Shown: positions 1-12,783 of the stretch, one piece after another
Layout: each line of letters opens with the position of its first letter
Position numbering within the stretch: position 1 is the first letter of the stretch
Origin: Gorsachius magnificus
Lineage: Eukaryota > Chordata > Aves > Pelecaniformes > Ardeidae
NCBI GenBank assembly: GCA_034008185.1
Contig: CM067081.1
Coordinates: 14,755,821-14,819,820, forward strand
Direction: 5' to 3'
Length of the DNA: 64,000 nucleotides
The notes under the pieces: model-generated
Seen by the model: the letters and a program-made list of their open reading frames with translations, nothing else
What the model was told of the DNA's origin: nothing
Databases searched by the model: none
Position numbers and translations under genes: made by a program

Positions 1-944
1 TCACTTGTGAAATTGTACCCCTGTTAAATTTTGACCATAATGTTTCATTAAAGAAGTAGTTGTGTTTAATTTTCTGGATTATTAAAGGGAAAAGAACAGA
101 ATAAATTGTCCATATAAGTAGCTGTCGTATGAAAATTACACAAAATAATGGTAAGAAATTCCCATATATTTGAGGCAATGGAGTGTAATATGTTCCTATA
201 AGCGTAGCTGAGATAGTTGCATAGGGGGAGCTTTGGTTTTGCAAAACTAATTTAAAAAAAAACACAAACAAATGAGATTACTTGAGAACAAATGTCCTTT
301 CTTGGTGTAAAGTTAAAGTAATTAGTGTAATTTTGTGATACATTTATTACCTTAGCTGATGTGTTGCCATCTATCGGACTTCTTGAAAAGTGAAATACTA
401 AGAACAAGACATGGTTAAATATTTTCTATTAAGAACTTCTAATTTTTCATTTCTCTGTATTCAAACAAATGTAAAAAATTAAAGCAGCTAAATTTCTCTA
501 ATAGTAATACTTTTTGTAAGAATTAACTCTGGAGAGTATATTTTGGATAGCTGTGGAATTTAAAGTTCTTTTCATTTTGAGCTAGTTGCTTCTAACAAGT
601 TACCTATGAAATCCAAAATTCTGGAGAAGGTGTAGCTAAATCAACTGTAGAACTTAATTTCTAAAGCTGTTGGAGTTCACAGTCAAACTTACTTTAGTAT
701 GCTGTTGTGAAGGACATCTCACTATTTCATAACTGGATTAAGTTATAGACCTGCCATCTAGTCTTGGCTGCTGAGTTCAAATATTTTGTAAAATTCCATC
801 TAATTTGCAGTGTAATAATTTCCAAGCCAAAAATGGAGATTCTATCTCCAAAACCAAATCTATTATTCCAATCTTCTGTTAGAATGTAGTGAAACAGGAA
901 GCTGCGACTGTTCTCTGTAGAGTTAACATACTTCGTTTTAACAG
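1..944 (+). other. Intron upstream of contactin exon
   Basis: AT-rich sequence with no recognisable repeat or coding frame. It ends in a splice acceptor (…ttcgttttaacag) just before the contactin-like exon, so I read it as the end of the preceding intron. The polypyrimidine tract is weak. Confidence 0.6.
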
Positions 945-1095
945 CTTCAGCTCCCACTTTCCCACTAAATCAAATGAGGAAAACAATAATTATTACGAAA
1001 GGCCAAGAAGTTGTCATTGAGTGCAAGCCACAAGCCTCTCCAAAGCCAACAATCACTTGGAAGAAAGGAGACAAAGTGTTACGGGAGAATAAGAG
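945..1095 (+). CDS. CNTN5: Contactin immunoglobulin-domain exon (probably CNTN5)
   Basis: One internal exon of a contactin, a GPI-anchored neuronal cell-adhesion protein with six Ig and four fibronectin III domains. The frame from 974 reads [20 protein letters not shown], followed by [20 protein letters not shown]. This gives the first Ig cysteine (VVIECKP) and the core tryptophan (ITWKKG), as in a central contactin Ig domain. The second cysteine and the DGSL...Y.C half must lie on the next exon. Upstream in frame is APTFPLNQ, the usual contactin lead-in to this domain. The acceptor is AG at 943-944, or a second AG at 949-950, six bases apart; both keep phase 1. The donor is AG|GTCAGA at 1096, leaving a codon split after two bases. 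Family assignment is strong. Choosing CNTN5 over CNTN3/4/6 rests on my memory of the [13 protein letters not shown] string and is less sure. Confidence 0.75.
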
Positions 1096-3921
1096 GTCAG
1101 AAACCTGTTTGGTAAACTAAATATTGCATTTGCATGTTTGATTCTGTGATATGATATGAAAATATAGTAAGTGAAAAGAGCATGTATATGTTAGCATAGG
1201 TATGGCATAATTATTTTGTCAAGCTGATTTGTCTGACAGTAGTGTCTTTATTGTTTCCACAATATTGAAATGAAAAATCTTAAATTTTTTGGAGATGCAG
1301 ACAAGTGAAAAAAGGTGGTGGGGTTTTTTTTCTGTTACTAATTTCAAAAATGCTTCAGTTACACTGTAGAGGTACTACAAATTTAGTGCATGAGGGTATT
1401 AAAAGCATAGAGGCTGAAGTAGTCAGGACCGCATAAAATATCAAATGTGCTTATTCATTTGAAATAATTTTAATAAGGCAGATTTTCATCTTGATCACAA
1501 TGGAAGTCTGTCTAAGAATAGTTTTGAAATTATTCAGAGAAGAAAAATATGATTCCATTATAGGATTTAATTATACAAGTAATTTCTGTACCCAGCAGCA
1601 CATCAGCTTAACAGAATATGTTTGATTAAATAAGTTCCGTCTAGTTCTCTATGTTAAACATATTTTAAGTGTTGCAGGTTAACTGCCAGCTGTAATTGCA
1701 CTTTACAAGATTACATGTCTGTACACTAGAATAGTTTTGCCACCCTGCACATGGTCTTTAAGTACACAGAGCAATCTTATCTTCTTTCTGGTAATGCATG
1801 TGAACCAACCACTTAAACTGACTTGTATGGCATTAGTGAAAAAGATAAAAGCAAGGGCTTTTTGTTCATTTGTGTAATACTGATGAAAGCAGTAGAGCAC
1901 ATCTGTCCTTGTTAGCTGCAAAAGCCATTTCATTCAGGTGAGTTTTATTTTCATCTCATGCCATTTGTTTTGTTCTGAGAAGGAAACCTGGGTAATTTTT
2001 CATGCCATGTTGGGGGGGCAGAGCAAAACACCATTATATACAACATTTTACTAACAGGTATGAGTTGTATAGTACATATTGACAAGATATGACAGGATGA
2101 TATTACAAAGATGCTGCTGATAATATCAAATGAGACTGATGCCTCTGTGCTGTAGCTACACAGTTAACTGTTGTCACCACGTGACCTTTTCCTCTGATCT
2201 CCACAAAACTCACTATCGCTCTGATCACCACAAGTAAATCACATTTTAATCCAAGAGCAGTAAAGCGTTTTGTTAATTACTTGATATCTGTCCAAACATC
2301 ACCTAACTCTGAAGTTAAAATCTCATAAAAATAAGATCTGGAGCTACATTTTTGATATTTGCAGCTTTTGATACTTGCTTATTTTGACAAAGGCTGGAAT
2401 GGGAAATGATGAAACATGGAAGATAAAAAGCTGGTTGAACTATTTCAAGTCTTTGAAAGACTTGGGTTGTCTTCAACTTAATTTTTAGACAGCTGTTCAG
2501 GGAGTATCTTGTGTCATTCAGAGCGGTTCCCCTGCATCTCCTTTTTATGGAGGGGTGGGAGTGAGGGGAATATCTGTTTAAAGGAAACTCAATTCTGCCT
2601 CTACATACAGTATGTTTTAAACACAATAATAGAGATTGTTTGAAGAGGAGATGAGGAAGCCTATTGTGATTTTAGGAAAGGAATTTTAAATCAATGGAGG
2701 TAGTACATGTGTTTCCATGTTCTGGGCACACTGAGAAGGAGCCATTGGAAGGGAACTGTGTAAACTATTTTTAAAAAGGAATAATCTGACATGATGAGCA
2801 CATTTATATACTTTAAAAATGGACTTTCTTCATGGACTGCTGATAAAAATCCCAGCAAAAACCAATTAAGAACTGTCATATAATGAGTTTGCACAGAATG
2901 TTAAACCATCAAAGATTTTTTTAAAAAAAGCATTCTGATTAAATAATAAGGAAGGGCAAGGGTAAAACAGCAGAACATATATTTTTTTTTTCCTTTCTGC
3001 CACAGCTTATTCCTCTTCTAGAATTCTTGTAACAACTGCATGTTGTGTTTTATTTTTGCCAAGTCTGCCAGCCCAGAAAAGGAATTCTCTCCATTTAACC
3101 ACATCTCTGAGAAAAGTCTCAATACAAAAGAGATCTTCCCTGCTACAGAGAAGAAATTCCACTTGACTAGTGGGTCTGCTATCATATAGTCCACCTCTTC
3201 CAAGTTATGTTGCCTCCTTCAGTGTTCCTGTATACATCTAAAATATTCTTCTCATTAAACTTATATTGAATTTTCACTCTAGCTCATTATTTCCATTACA
3301 TATCCATTAATTACAGTTAAAATAAAATCATTCAAAAACACTCTAGCAGTACAAAGAGTTCTATTCAGTCCTTATTTTTTCTTCTCCATTCAGACCACCA
3401 AGAAATAAAAAAATAGCACAATTTAACTGATAAATGAGTAATTGAGGATGTAGGATTTTTATAGTGCCAATTTTGTACTGTTTTATTTTGCTTTTATTCC
3501 CTTTCTTTTTGAAGCTTCTCAAATAATGTTTACTTTCTCAATGTTTCTTGTATATCTCAATTTGTGTGCAGATTAATATTTAATTTAAAAAAAATCCAAA
3601 TCTATTCATATGCATTGGTAATATAGTCCTGCATTTATTGACTGCTCCCTTTCCATATGGCACAGTCTAAGCTTTCTTCTTCACATGACAGAACAAGATT
3701 TGCAGAAAAACATTAATAGTCTCTGAAGGTCAGATTCACAATAGATCACCATGAGTAGAACAACAGTGCCGGTCTCTCTGTGGCCATTTTATAATTGTTC
3801 ATATTCATCCACCTAGGATGGATGCCTGAGGACCTAAACTTATTAAGCATTTGTGTGAGGAAAATAAATGGTAACAATATTCCCCCTACAGTGAAAAAGA
3901 AAGATATTCTTAAGTTTATTA
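1096..3921 (+). other. Intron, no gene seen
   Basis: Starts at the contactin splice donor. AT-rich unique sequence with short A/T runs. All open frames are under about 105 codons and resemble no family I know. No repeat family recognised. Confidence 0.5.
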
Positions 3922-4075
3922 AATAGAGTTGATGTTTAAATGGAATTGCCTGTATTTCAGTTTGTACCCATTGCCTCTTGCCCTGTCACTGGGCACCACT
4001 AAGAAGAGTCTGGCTCTGTCTGCTTATTCCCTCCCATCAATGTGCACATCAGTTGATCAGTGTGTTGATCAGCTG
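3922..4075 (-). mobile_element. Old CR1 LINE fragment (ORF2 C-terminus)
   Basis: A degraded minus-strand CR1 piece. The stretch around 3955-4030 (cagtttgtacccattgcctc and ccactaagaagagtctggct) matches the same positions of the CR1 copy at 49390-49450 with several substitutions. No CR1 tail remains, so only the end of the reverse-transcriptase frame is left. Boundaries are approximate, and the last 45 bases are weak. Confidence 0.7.
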
Positions 4076-6019
4076 GGAGGCTCTGATCTGTAATAAATAT
4101 GGCCATATGATGAATTAATATCAACACTTCTTCCACGACACATGAAATTCTCCATTCAGATCTGCCCCAAACCTGCTTGGCCACCAAAATTCATAAAATG
4201 GAGAAGTCACTTACTCATACAAAACCTGCCCATGTGTATTGCCATGTAGCAAAGTTACTGTCTGCTTGACACGTTCTGCATTTACTGTGTGCCTCACCTG
4301 AGGTCATTGGGACTCATTTGCACCCATAGAGAAGCCTATAGAAGCTGTACATAGAACAATGAAGTGCTGGTTAGTAATAGCAAGTGTTCTAACAGTCTTT
4401 AAATATCACAAATAAAATCAGTGGATACTGAAAGTAAGGATACATGAGTATTTGTGAAGGTAACAGGCTTTAAAAATGTGAAGAAATATTAATGAGGAAA
4501 TTCTGTCATCTTAGTCATGCGCATATAAAATTTCAAACCACACATTGACCTATAAAGAACAGAAAAACATTAGACAGTACCCATTAAGTGAGAATCATCA
4601 TCTATAGGTACTAAATGAAGAATAAATCCACTGGAGGGGACAAAGTGTTCAAGCTGTGTGTAACATAATACTTGAAGGAGTGAATTGAGGCTGCTCAGAT
4701 TTTGCCTTTACCTAATTTTGCATCATTTTGTGTTCTTTCAGTTATGTTTCTCTAACATTCAGCAGTTGTTAAAGAAGTCAGAGAAAAGAAAGAGAAGAAA
4801 GACTTCTCATATGGGGACATTAAATTCCAAATATTAATATAGGATTGCTACAGTGTTGCTAGAGAGACACAGGGAAGCCTGAGGCTGTTGCCTTTTACCT
4901 ACCTTCAGGTTAATACTGAAATCTCTGAACTACAGCAGTAATTGTCTTGTATGCCTGGATATTTCATCTGTCACACTTGCTATGCAATTAGTGGAAATGC
5001 ATAGAGCACTTAAATCTAAAAATATTATCGTTCAAAAACTTAGAAATGGGCAAGTTTTTATATACTTCTGGTCTCTCAGACTCCTTCATTTTCAGTTTTG
5101 ACAGGCTCTTATTACAGCTTTAGTCTTCACTCTACTTAAGGATCTGTCAGTGTTTCCATTGTAAGTTCCCGTTTTAATGGCTTTATAGCTCAATTGCTAT
5201 AAAAAAAAATCAAAGGAGAAAAGAAAAAGAAGGGTGTTTCAGACCAGAAACAAGAAAAATATTATCTCGATTTAAAGGTGAAATTTGTATTCAATTTTAT
5301 AAAGTGCTTTGGTTAGTACATGTTGTGTTATGTTTTTAAATATGAGCATGTATTTGTGTGTAACAGAGGTATATATTATATGCTTTCTTCCTAATCATGG
5401 TGGTAGCTTTCCAAAAGAATTTCAGTTCCATCAAACTGTGGTATGTAACATTTGTTTAAACTGAAAACTGTGCACTGTGAAGGCAAAAGAAAGTATATAT
5501 GTAAAATGGCTGGAAAAGTACTCTGAACTGTAATTTTCAGTTTGTCTATTGGTCCCTAATTTGTACCAGGCTCAATTTGTATCTGGCACAAGTTTTTCTG
5601 CATCTGTGTGATACACAGTACAGCACAGTATCTCAGCCTACTGCCCTTCTACTTTTTGGTGAAAACACCACAAGTTGGGTTTTTTTCCAGGTAATAAAGA
5701 AAGATCTTCAGAATTAATCCAACTATAGGAACAGATTATTAAGCAGTTTGAAGATTTTACTTTGTGTCCCCTGTTAAATATCCAAAGAAAACGGCCACTC
5801 ATGAGCTTCAATTAGTTTAACAAACAGCATTTCCCACAGGATACCGAATGAATTCTGTGGTTACATTCAAAGAAATTGTTATCTACAAGATCCTAAATGA
5901 CTTCTCTTAACTGGAATATCCCAGTCTTTCTTTCCAGGAATGGTATTCAAACAATACTTTCTATTATTTGTCCTTAATACAGTACCTCATATACTGCTAT
6001 ACAGCTATATTTACTACTG
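4076..6019. other. Intron, no gene seen
   Basis: AT-rich unique sequence with no convincing coding frame, RNA gene or repeat. It ends where the E1 CR1 copy begins. Confidence 0.5.
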
Positions 6020-7901
6020 CGACTAAGGGAAAAAAGAAGAGCTTACCAGCTCTGGAAGAAGGGGCAGGCAACCCAAGAAGAGTACAGGGATCTTGTCAGG
6101 TTATGCAGAGAGGAGATTAGAAAGGCAAAAACCCAGCTGGAATTTAACCTGGCCACTGTTGTAAGGGATAATAAGAAAAGTTTTTATAAATATGTTAACA
6201 GCAAAAAGAGAGCCGGGGAGAACCTCCATCCTCTAGTGAATGCAAGGGGGAACATTGCCACTAAAGATGAGGAAAAGGCTGAGATACTCAACGCCTTCTT
6301 TGCCTCGGTCTTTAATGGCCCGACGAGTTATCCCCAGGGTACCCAGCCTCCCGAGCTGGAAGATGGGGACAGAGAGTGGAATAAACCCCCCATAATCCAG
6401 GAGGAAGCAGTCTTTGACCTGCTATGCCACCTGGACATCCACAAGTCTATGGGGCCGGATGGGATCCACCCAAGAGTGCTGAAGGAGCTGGCAGAGGAGC
6501 TTGCCAAGCCACTCTCCATCATTTATCAGCAGTCCTGGAGAACAGGGGAGGTCCCAGATGACTGGAGGTTGGCAAATGTGATGCCTCTCTTCAAGAAGGG
6601 CTGGAAGGAGGATCCGGGGAACTACAGACCAGTCAGCCTGACCTCAGTACCGGGGAAGATTATGGAGAGGCTCATCCTCAGTGTGCTCACCAGGCACATG
6701 GAGGACAATCAGGGGATCAGGCCCAGTCAGCATGGGTTCACGAAAGGCAGGTCTTGCCTAACCAACCTGATTTCCTTCTATGACCAGGTGACCCGCCTGG
6801 TAGATGAGGGAAAGGCTGCGGATGTTGTCTATCTGGACTTCAGCAAAGCCTTTGACACAGTCAAAGTCCCATAGCATTCTGCTGGAGAAGCTGGCAGTTC
6901 ATGGCCTAGATGGATGTACTCTTCGCTGGGTTAAAAACTGGCTGGGTGGCCGAGCCCAGAGAGTCACGGTGAATGGAGCTAAATCCAGTTGGCGGCCGGT
7001 CACAAGCGGTGTCCCCCAGGGCTCAGTTCTAGGGCCAGTCTTGTTTAATATCTTTATCAATGACCTGGATGAGGGGATTGAGTGTGCCCTCAGTAAATTT
7101 GCAGACGACACCACATTGGGTGGGAGTGTTGATCTGCTGGAGGGGAGGAGGGCTCTGCAGAGAGACCTGGACAGGCTGGATCGATGGGCCAAGGCCAACT
7201 GTATGAGGTTCAATAAGGCCAAGTGTTGGGTCCTGCACTTGCGTCACAACAACCCCATGCAGCGCTACAGGCTTGGGGAAGAGTGGCTGGAAAGCTGCCT
7301 GGTGGAAAAAGACCTGGGGGTACTGATTGACAGCTGGCTGAATATGAGCCAGCAGTGTGCCCAGGTGGCCAAGAAGGCCAATGGCATCCTGGCCTGTATC
7401 AGGAATAGTGTGGCCAGCAGGAGTAGGGCAGTGATCGTGCCCCTGTACTCGGTGCTGGTGAGGCCGCACCTCGAATACTGTGTTCAGTGTTGGGCCCCTC
7501 ACTACAAGAAAGATGTTGCCTTGCTGGAACAGGTCCAGAGGAGAGCAACCAAGCTGGTGAGGGGTCTGGAACACAAGTCATACGAGGAACGGCTGAGGGA
7601 ACTGGGGTTGTTCAGTCTGGAGAAGAGGAGGCTGAGGGGAGACCTGATCGCCCTCTACAACTGCCTGAAAGGAGGCTGTAGTGAGGTGGGGGTCCGTCTC
7701 TTCTCCCTGGTAACAGACGATAGGACGAGGGGGAATGGCTTGAAGCTGTGCCAGGGCAGGTTTAGGCTAGACATTAGGAAAAACTTCTTCACCGAGAGGG
7801 TTGTCAGGCTCTGGAATGGGCTGCCCAGGGAGGTGGTGGAGTCCTCATCCCTGGAGGTATTTAAAAGAAGGATAGATGAGGTGCTTAGGGACATGGTTTA
7901 G
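6020..7901 (+). pseudogene. CR1 ORF2 reverse transcriptase (E1), one frameshift
   Basis: The C-terminal two thirds of CR1 ORF2: linker, reverse transcriptase and C-terminal region; the N-terminal endonuclease was never copied. The frame is open from about 6020 (LREKRRAYQLWKKGQA) through [37 protein letters not shown] and the motif-A block [12 protein letters not shown]. At about 6859-6864 four extra bases (AAAG in gtcAAAGtccc) shift the frame. It then runs open through [14 protein letters not shown] (motif B), KFADDT (motif C), PHLEYCVQ and [11 protein letters not shown] to a TAG at 7899-7901. One indel and no stop in about 1.9 kb points to a fairly recent insertion. No host function is likely. 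Confidence 0.93.
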
Positions 7902-7992
7902 TGGTGGGATGGCAGTGCTAGGTTAACGGTTGGACTCGATGATCTTAAAGGTCTTTTCCAACCGAGGTGATTCTATGATTCTATTATTCTAT
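6020..7992 (+). mobile_element. CR1 LINE copy E1, 5'-truncated
   Basis: A non-LTR retrotransposon of the avian CR1 clade, moved by target-primed reverse transcription. It starts inside ORF2, in the linker between endonuclease and reverse transcriptase, and ends in the typical CR1 tail (gattctatgattctattatt) with no poly-A. The 3' UTR has the standard ggttggactcgatgatctta block at 7928-7950. The 3' end matches the short fragment at 33806-34020 closely, with only a few differences, so both belong to one subfamily, distinct from copies E2-E4. I see no clear target-site duplication, which is usual for CR1. Confidence 0.95.
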
Positions 7993-10815
7993 TTAGGCAC
8001 TTGCTGACTCTTTTTAGGGAAATAATGCTTGATTCTAATACAGAAGTGTATGTCTAGGTAATAGTGCATTGAAGGATAAGTTATTTTAGAAAAACATTTT
8101 CTTCTTCACTCAGGCTGATGCTTGAAGTGGTCTACCATATCTTACTAATTTTCAATTCAAATAGGATTTAATTGTGAAAAAGCAATTATGCAATTCTCTA
8201 CAATAACTCCCCTGGCCTCCAGCTGTTTGTCAGCACATATGTACTCTGTATTATCCATCAAGCACATGCGGATGTTTTGGACCTCTTCAGGCACCTACAG
8301 ACAATACACTAATACTCAGGGAGCTGAGTCCTACCCTCTATGACCTTGCTTTTTGGTATTTCCATACAATTGCATTTCTTGATTTTTTTCTCAGTTACTG
8401 AACTGTAAGTATCCATATATATATCTCATAGCCTTACCAAAAAGAAAAAGTTGAAGAGCTCAACCTTTTCAATTTGCTAACAATCACAAGATATTTGATC
8501 TGCTATATATGCTTCAAATATCTGCTTACACAACTCAACTAATTATCAGCTGAGCAAACAGTTCATGAATTCTGATTCTGTGATTCATTTCTCTGCTGTT
8601 GTTATAAATGGCTGCCTGTTTGTGCCCCACACAGGCAGAATATGACAAGTCATCGGTCGCCTAAAGATTTATCTTTGTTTAAGGCTCTTCAGATTATGAC
8701 TTTCAGTATAATTTGTCTTTAATAAAAAAAATAATCTGAAATACCTGAGAATTTGAATACTTAACTTCATGCCACCAGCTGATCCCCCTATTCCCAAGTG
8801 GCACTTTAATGATCAAAAAGTAGCGAAGCGAGAAAATGCTGAGGACATTAAGAAAGAGAAACTTCATGACAGAAACTCTTAGCTTCCTGAGAGAGTTCTG
8901 CAAGTCACTTCTTTTCAATTTTTGCATAAATCATGGTCTAATTTAACTGTGGCAGGCTCATAATGGGAATTAGTTATCTGGTTATAAAGTAAAAAAAGGA
9001 AACAATTATAACCTTGACTATGTAGTAAAAACAAATGGCAAGATCATCCCTTCACAAAAAAGGATCTTTGTTTAAAAGCAACACTGGTTTACTAATTGAT
9101 CGTATTACACAACAGGAGTTTTGACAACACAATGATTTTGGCCACACTCCTAAAAAACTCTTGCTCTTTACTCATGTTCTCTGTAAAGAAACAGTCCAGT
9201 ACCCATCATGCCTGAAATGTTTCCTACTTTGTGGACCTGAAGTGAGACTTTTACTTTTCTGTGCCTATGTGTGCAGTCAGGTCTAGTTTCAGTGACAAAG
9301 TTAAATTGCTAAAATTTCCTCCCCGTGTCTCAGGACTCTTGCTTTAGTGTGAAAATCTTTAGGAATCTGATTCAGGTGAAAAATAGCCCCTTTATTTCAC
9401 CTGGGCTATTTTTTTACTAGATTATTTCCCTTGTCAGTTGATCACATGGATGTAGACCTACATGTGCCAGAGCAGCCCAGGAAGGATTGGAGCAACTGGC
9501 CATGGACCAATAAGAGGTGCTCTCAGCAGAGGAGTGTCCAGGACAGCACACAAAGCAAATCTCACACTTCCCTGCTTATATATGCTGTACACCAGTTGGG
9601 GCAGATGATTTACCTGCAGCAATAAATTAAAAGCTGACTTGTAATGTCACCTGGGATTGCACAGGGATGCAATCAGCTATACTATTAAGCAGTTAGTCCC
9701 TGGCTGGATTTTAGCCTGTGTCAAGTAGCTATTAGTCCCCAAGTAGTCCTTAGTCATCTTAGGAGTTTGTGCATACCAAAAGCCATTCCTGGTAGGCTGT
9801 CCACATGTTGCCACCATGTTTTAGAGGTTAATGGCTTTTAATAGGGTGGAAACAGTTCTGAGAAATCTGGCTCCAATATATGAAAGGAGTATGCCTATTT
9901 ATTTTCCTGATAGAGAAATGATCACTGATTAAGTTGTGCAGCACATGAGCCAAATTCTCTGGGCATTATCACTGAATTTGTCACACTGAAATAGTGACAA
10001 GATAAATAATAATTACTGTCGCTCAGTGACATGTTACCATATAGCAATAAAATGCTTAAAGTCTGTAGGCACCAAGTCTATTTTTGAATTAGGAAGAAAC
10101 AGAATGTAAAAGAAGAAATTCCCAAGGCATTGTGGGAAATTTGTGAAATGAAACCAGATTGTTTGGATCGAGAAATCTTGTCAGGCTTCTAAATACAAGC
10201 ATGTACTTCAAGTGTGTCTTGTAATTTATAGCACTGCAAAGGGCTAAACTGCATATTAAGTGATGCTCAATATTTTGTTAGCTCTACAATTCAGCATCCA
10301 TGATCTGTGTGGAAACTACAAAGATCTTCTACAAATGGGCTGCTAAAATTCATTTTTCCCTAAAAAGCCACGTTCCCAGGGAATATTCTTCCTTATCTGT
10401 CATAAACCTGAATTAGTTAACGTGGCTTTTCAATGGATTATCGCTTCAAGGTTTAGTGATCTTTGTAGCTATATTATGAAATTTATTATTAAATTTAAAA
10501 ATTTAAAAGTAATTTGTGATTAATTTTGCATCTTCTCTCACATTATATTCTGACATTCTCCAGTCTGTCAATCTTGAAAATCCATGGACTGTCAGTATTT
10601 TTATGCTAATTGCTATAATATATATTATATTATATTAGAATAAGTCTATGCATATTTTTAAAAAGTTAGGTATGCTTTGCAGATAATTAAATCGTATATG
10701 AAAACTTAAACAAGTTATTTGATATCTAGAAAAAAAATATGGTGGAAACTGGCTTTCTAATGGGATTAGTAACAAAAAAGAATGACAATAGTCTAGAAAA
10801 AAACAAGCTATGATT
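7993..10815. other. Intron, no gene seen; possible LTR-like patch
   Basis: AT-rich unique sequence. The one patch with structure is 9432-9660, where a CCAAT (9507), a TATATA (9577) and an AATAAA (9621) occur in promoter/poly-A order (see findings). Otherwise I see nothing coding. Confidence 0.5.
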
Positions 10816-12095
10816 AATCATAGAATCATAGAATCATAGAATCATAGAATGCTTTGGGTTGGAAGGGACACCTAGAGGTCATCTAGTCCAATCCCTCTGC
10901 AGTCAGCAGGGACACTGCTAACTAGATCAGGTTGCTCAGAACCCCATCCAACCTGGCCTTGAATGTTTCCAGGGATGGGGCCTCCACCACCTCTCTGGGC
11001 AACCCGTTCCAGTGTTTCACCACCCTCATTGTAAAGAATTTCCTCCTTAGATCCAGTCTAAATCTACCCTGTTTTAGTTTAAAACCATTACCCCTTGTCC
11101 TGTCACAGCTGGCCCTACTAAAAAGATTGTCCCCATCTTTCCTATAGGCCCCCTTTAGATACTGAAAGGCTGTAATCAGGTCTCCCTGCAGCCTTCTCTT
11201 CTCCAGGCTGAACAAGCCCAACTCCCTCAGCCTGTCCTCATAGGAGAGGTGCTCCAGCCCTCGGATCATTTTAGTAGCCCTCCTCTGGACCCGCTCCAAC
11301 AGTTCCATATCCTTCTTGTGCTGAGGGCTCCAGAGCTGGACGCAGGGCTCCAGGTGAGGTCTCACCAGAGCAGAGTAGAGGGGCAGAATCACCTCCCTCG
11401 ACCTGCTGGCCACGCTTCTCCTGATGCAGCCCAGGGTACGGTTGGCCTTCTGGCTGCCAGAGCACATTGCCGGCTCATGTCCAGCTTTTTATCCACCAGC
11501 ACCCCCAAGTCCCTCTCGGCAGGGCTGCTCTCGATCCTTTCTTCCCACAGCCTGTACTGATACTGGGGGTTACCCTGACCCAGGTGCAGGACCTTGCACT
11601 TGGCCTTGTTGAACCTCATGAGGTTCACACAGGCCCACCTCTCCAGCCTGTCCAGGTCTCTCTGGATGACATCCCGTCCTTCTGCTGTGTCAACCGCACC
11701 ACTCAGTTTGGTGTCGTCCGCAAACTTGCTGAGGGTGCACTCGATCTCGCTGTCTAAGTCATTGATGAAAACGTTAAACAGCACTGGTTTGGTACGGACC
11801 CCTGAGGGACACCACTCGTCACCGGTCTCCATCCAGACATCGAGCCATTGACCACTACCCTCTGGATGCGGCCATCCAGCCAATTCCTTATCCGCTGAAC
11901 AGTCCACCCATCAAATCCATACCTCTCCAATTTAGAGAGAAGGATGTTGTGGGGGACCGTGTCAAAGGCTTTGCAGAAGTACACATAGATGACGTCCATT
12001 GGTTTTCCCTTGTCCACTGATGCTGTCACACCATCATAGAAAGCCACTAGGTTCGTCAGGCAGGACTTGCCCTTGGTGAAGCCATGCTGGCTATC

Positions 12096-12098
12096 TCA
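12096..12098 (-). other. Shared in-frame TGA in CR1 RT (E2 copy)
   Basis: The codon before GAT-AGC-CAG (DSQHGFTKG) is TGA on the minus strand. The same codon is TGA in E3 (19012-19014) and E4 (43815-43817). The E1 subfamily has AGG (Arg) in the aligned NQGIRPSQHGF. Confidence 0.9.
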
Positions 12099-12204
12099 AA
12101 TTACCTTCCTGGCCTCCATGTGCTTTAGCATAGCTTCTAGGAGGATCTGTTCCATGATCTTCCCAGGCACAGAGGTGAGGCTGACAGGTCAGTAGTTCCC
12201 AGGG

Positions 12205-12783
12205 TGTCGTGGTTTAACCCGGCTGGCAACTAAGCACCACGCAGCCGCTCGCTCACTCCCCCCATCCCTCAGTGGGATGGAGGAGAGAATCGGGAAGGGG
12301 AAAAAGGTTAGAGCCGAGGGCTGAGATAAAGACAGTTTAATAAGAGAAAATAATAATAATAGTAATAATGAGAATGATAACAAAATATACAGAATATATA
12401 AAACAAGTGATGCACAATGCAATTGCTCACCACCCGCCGACCGATGCCCAGCCTGTCCCGAGCCCCGATCACTCCCCCCGAGCTGCGATCACTCCCCCCG
12501 CGACCGACCAACCCACCAACCTCCCCCCCCCCCGGGCATGACGTTATATGATATGGAATAGCTCTTTGGACAGTTTGGGTCCTAGCTGTGCTGTACTCCC
12601 AGCTTGTTATGCACCTGGCCGAGCAGGAGAAGCTCAAAAAGTCCTTGAGCAGTCTGAGCACTGCTTGGCAACAACTAAAAACATCAGCGTGTTATCAACA
12701 TTCTTCTAGCACTAAATCCAAAGCACAGCACTATGCTAGCTTCTGTGAAGAAAATTAACTCTATCCCAGCTGAAACCAGGACA
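12205..12783 (-). mobile_element. Solo LTR-A, avian ERVL-like, inside CR1 E2
   Basis: A complete LTR with TG...CA ends, flanked by a perfect 5-bp duplication CAGGG (12200-12204 and 12784-12788). Removing LTR and one repeat restores the CR1 sequence seen in E4 (gttcccagggtcttcc), which proves the boundaries. Orientation is minus, because the ATTAAA poly-A signal (tttaat at 12336) and the TGTCCTGG start read on that strand. No internal region remains, so it is a solo LTR from recombination. It carries an ATT-triplet tract (about 12345-12370) like LTR-D. The 5-bp target duplication fits ERVL-type elements. The frames inside it are chance. Confidence 0.95.

Noticed and set aside
4040..4070. Repeated TGATCAG as a regulatory palindrome
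   Set aside because: Two copies in a decayed CR1 context; no other support.
7029..7574. 181-codon minus-strand frame opposite E1
   Set aside because: Shadow of the CR1 reverse transcriptase on the other strand; similar antisense frames appear in E3 and E4.
12189..12661. Minus-strand frames of 77 and 117 codons (tyrosine/leucine-rich)
   Set aside because: They are translations of LTR-A and its ATT-triplet tract; the same peptide recurs in LTR-D.
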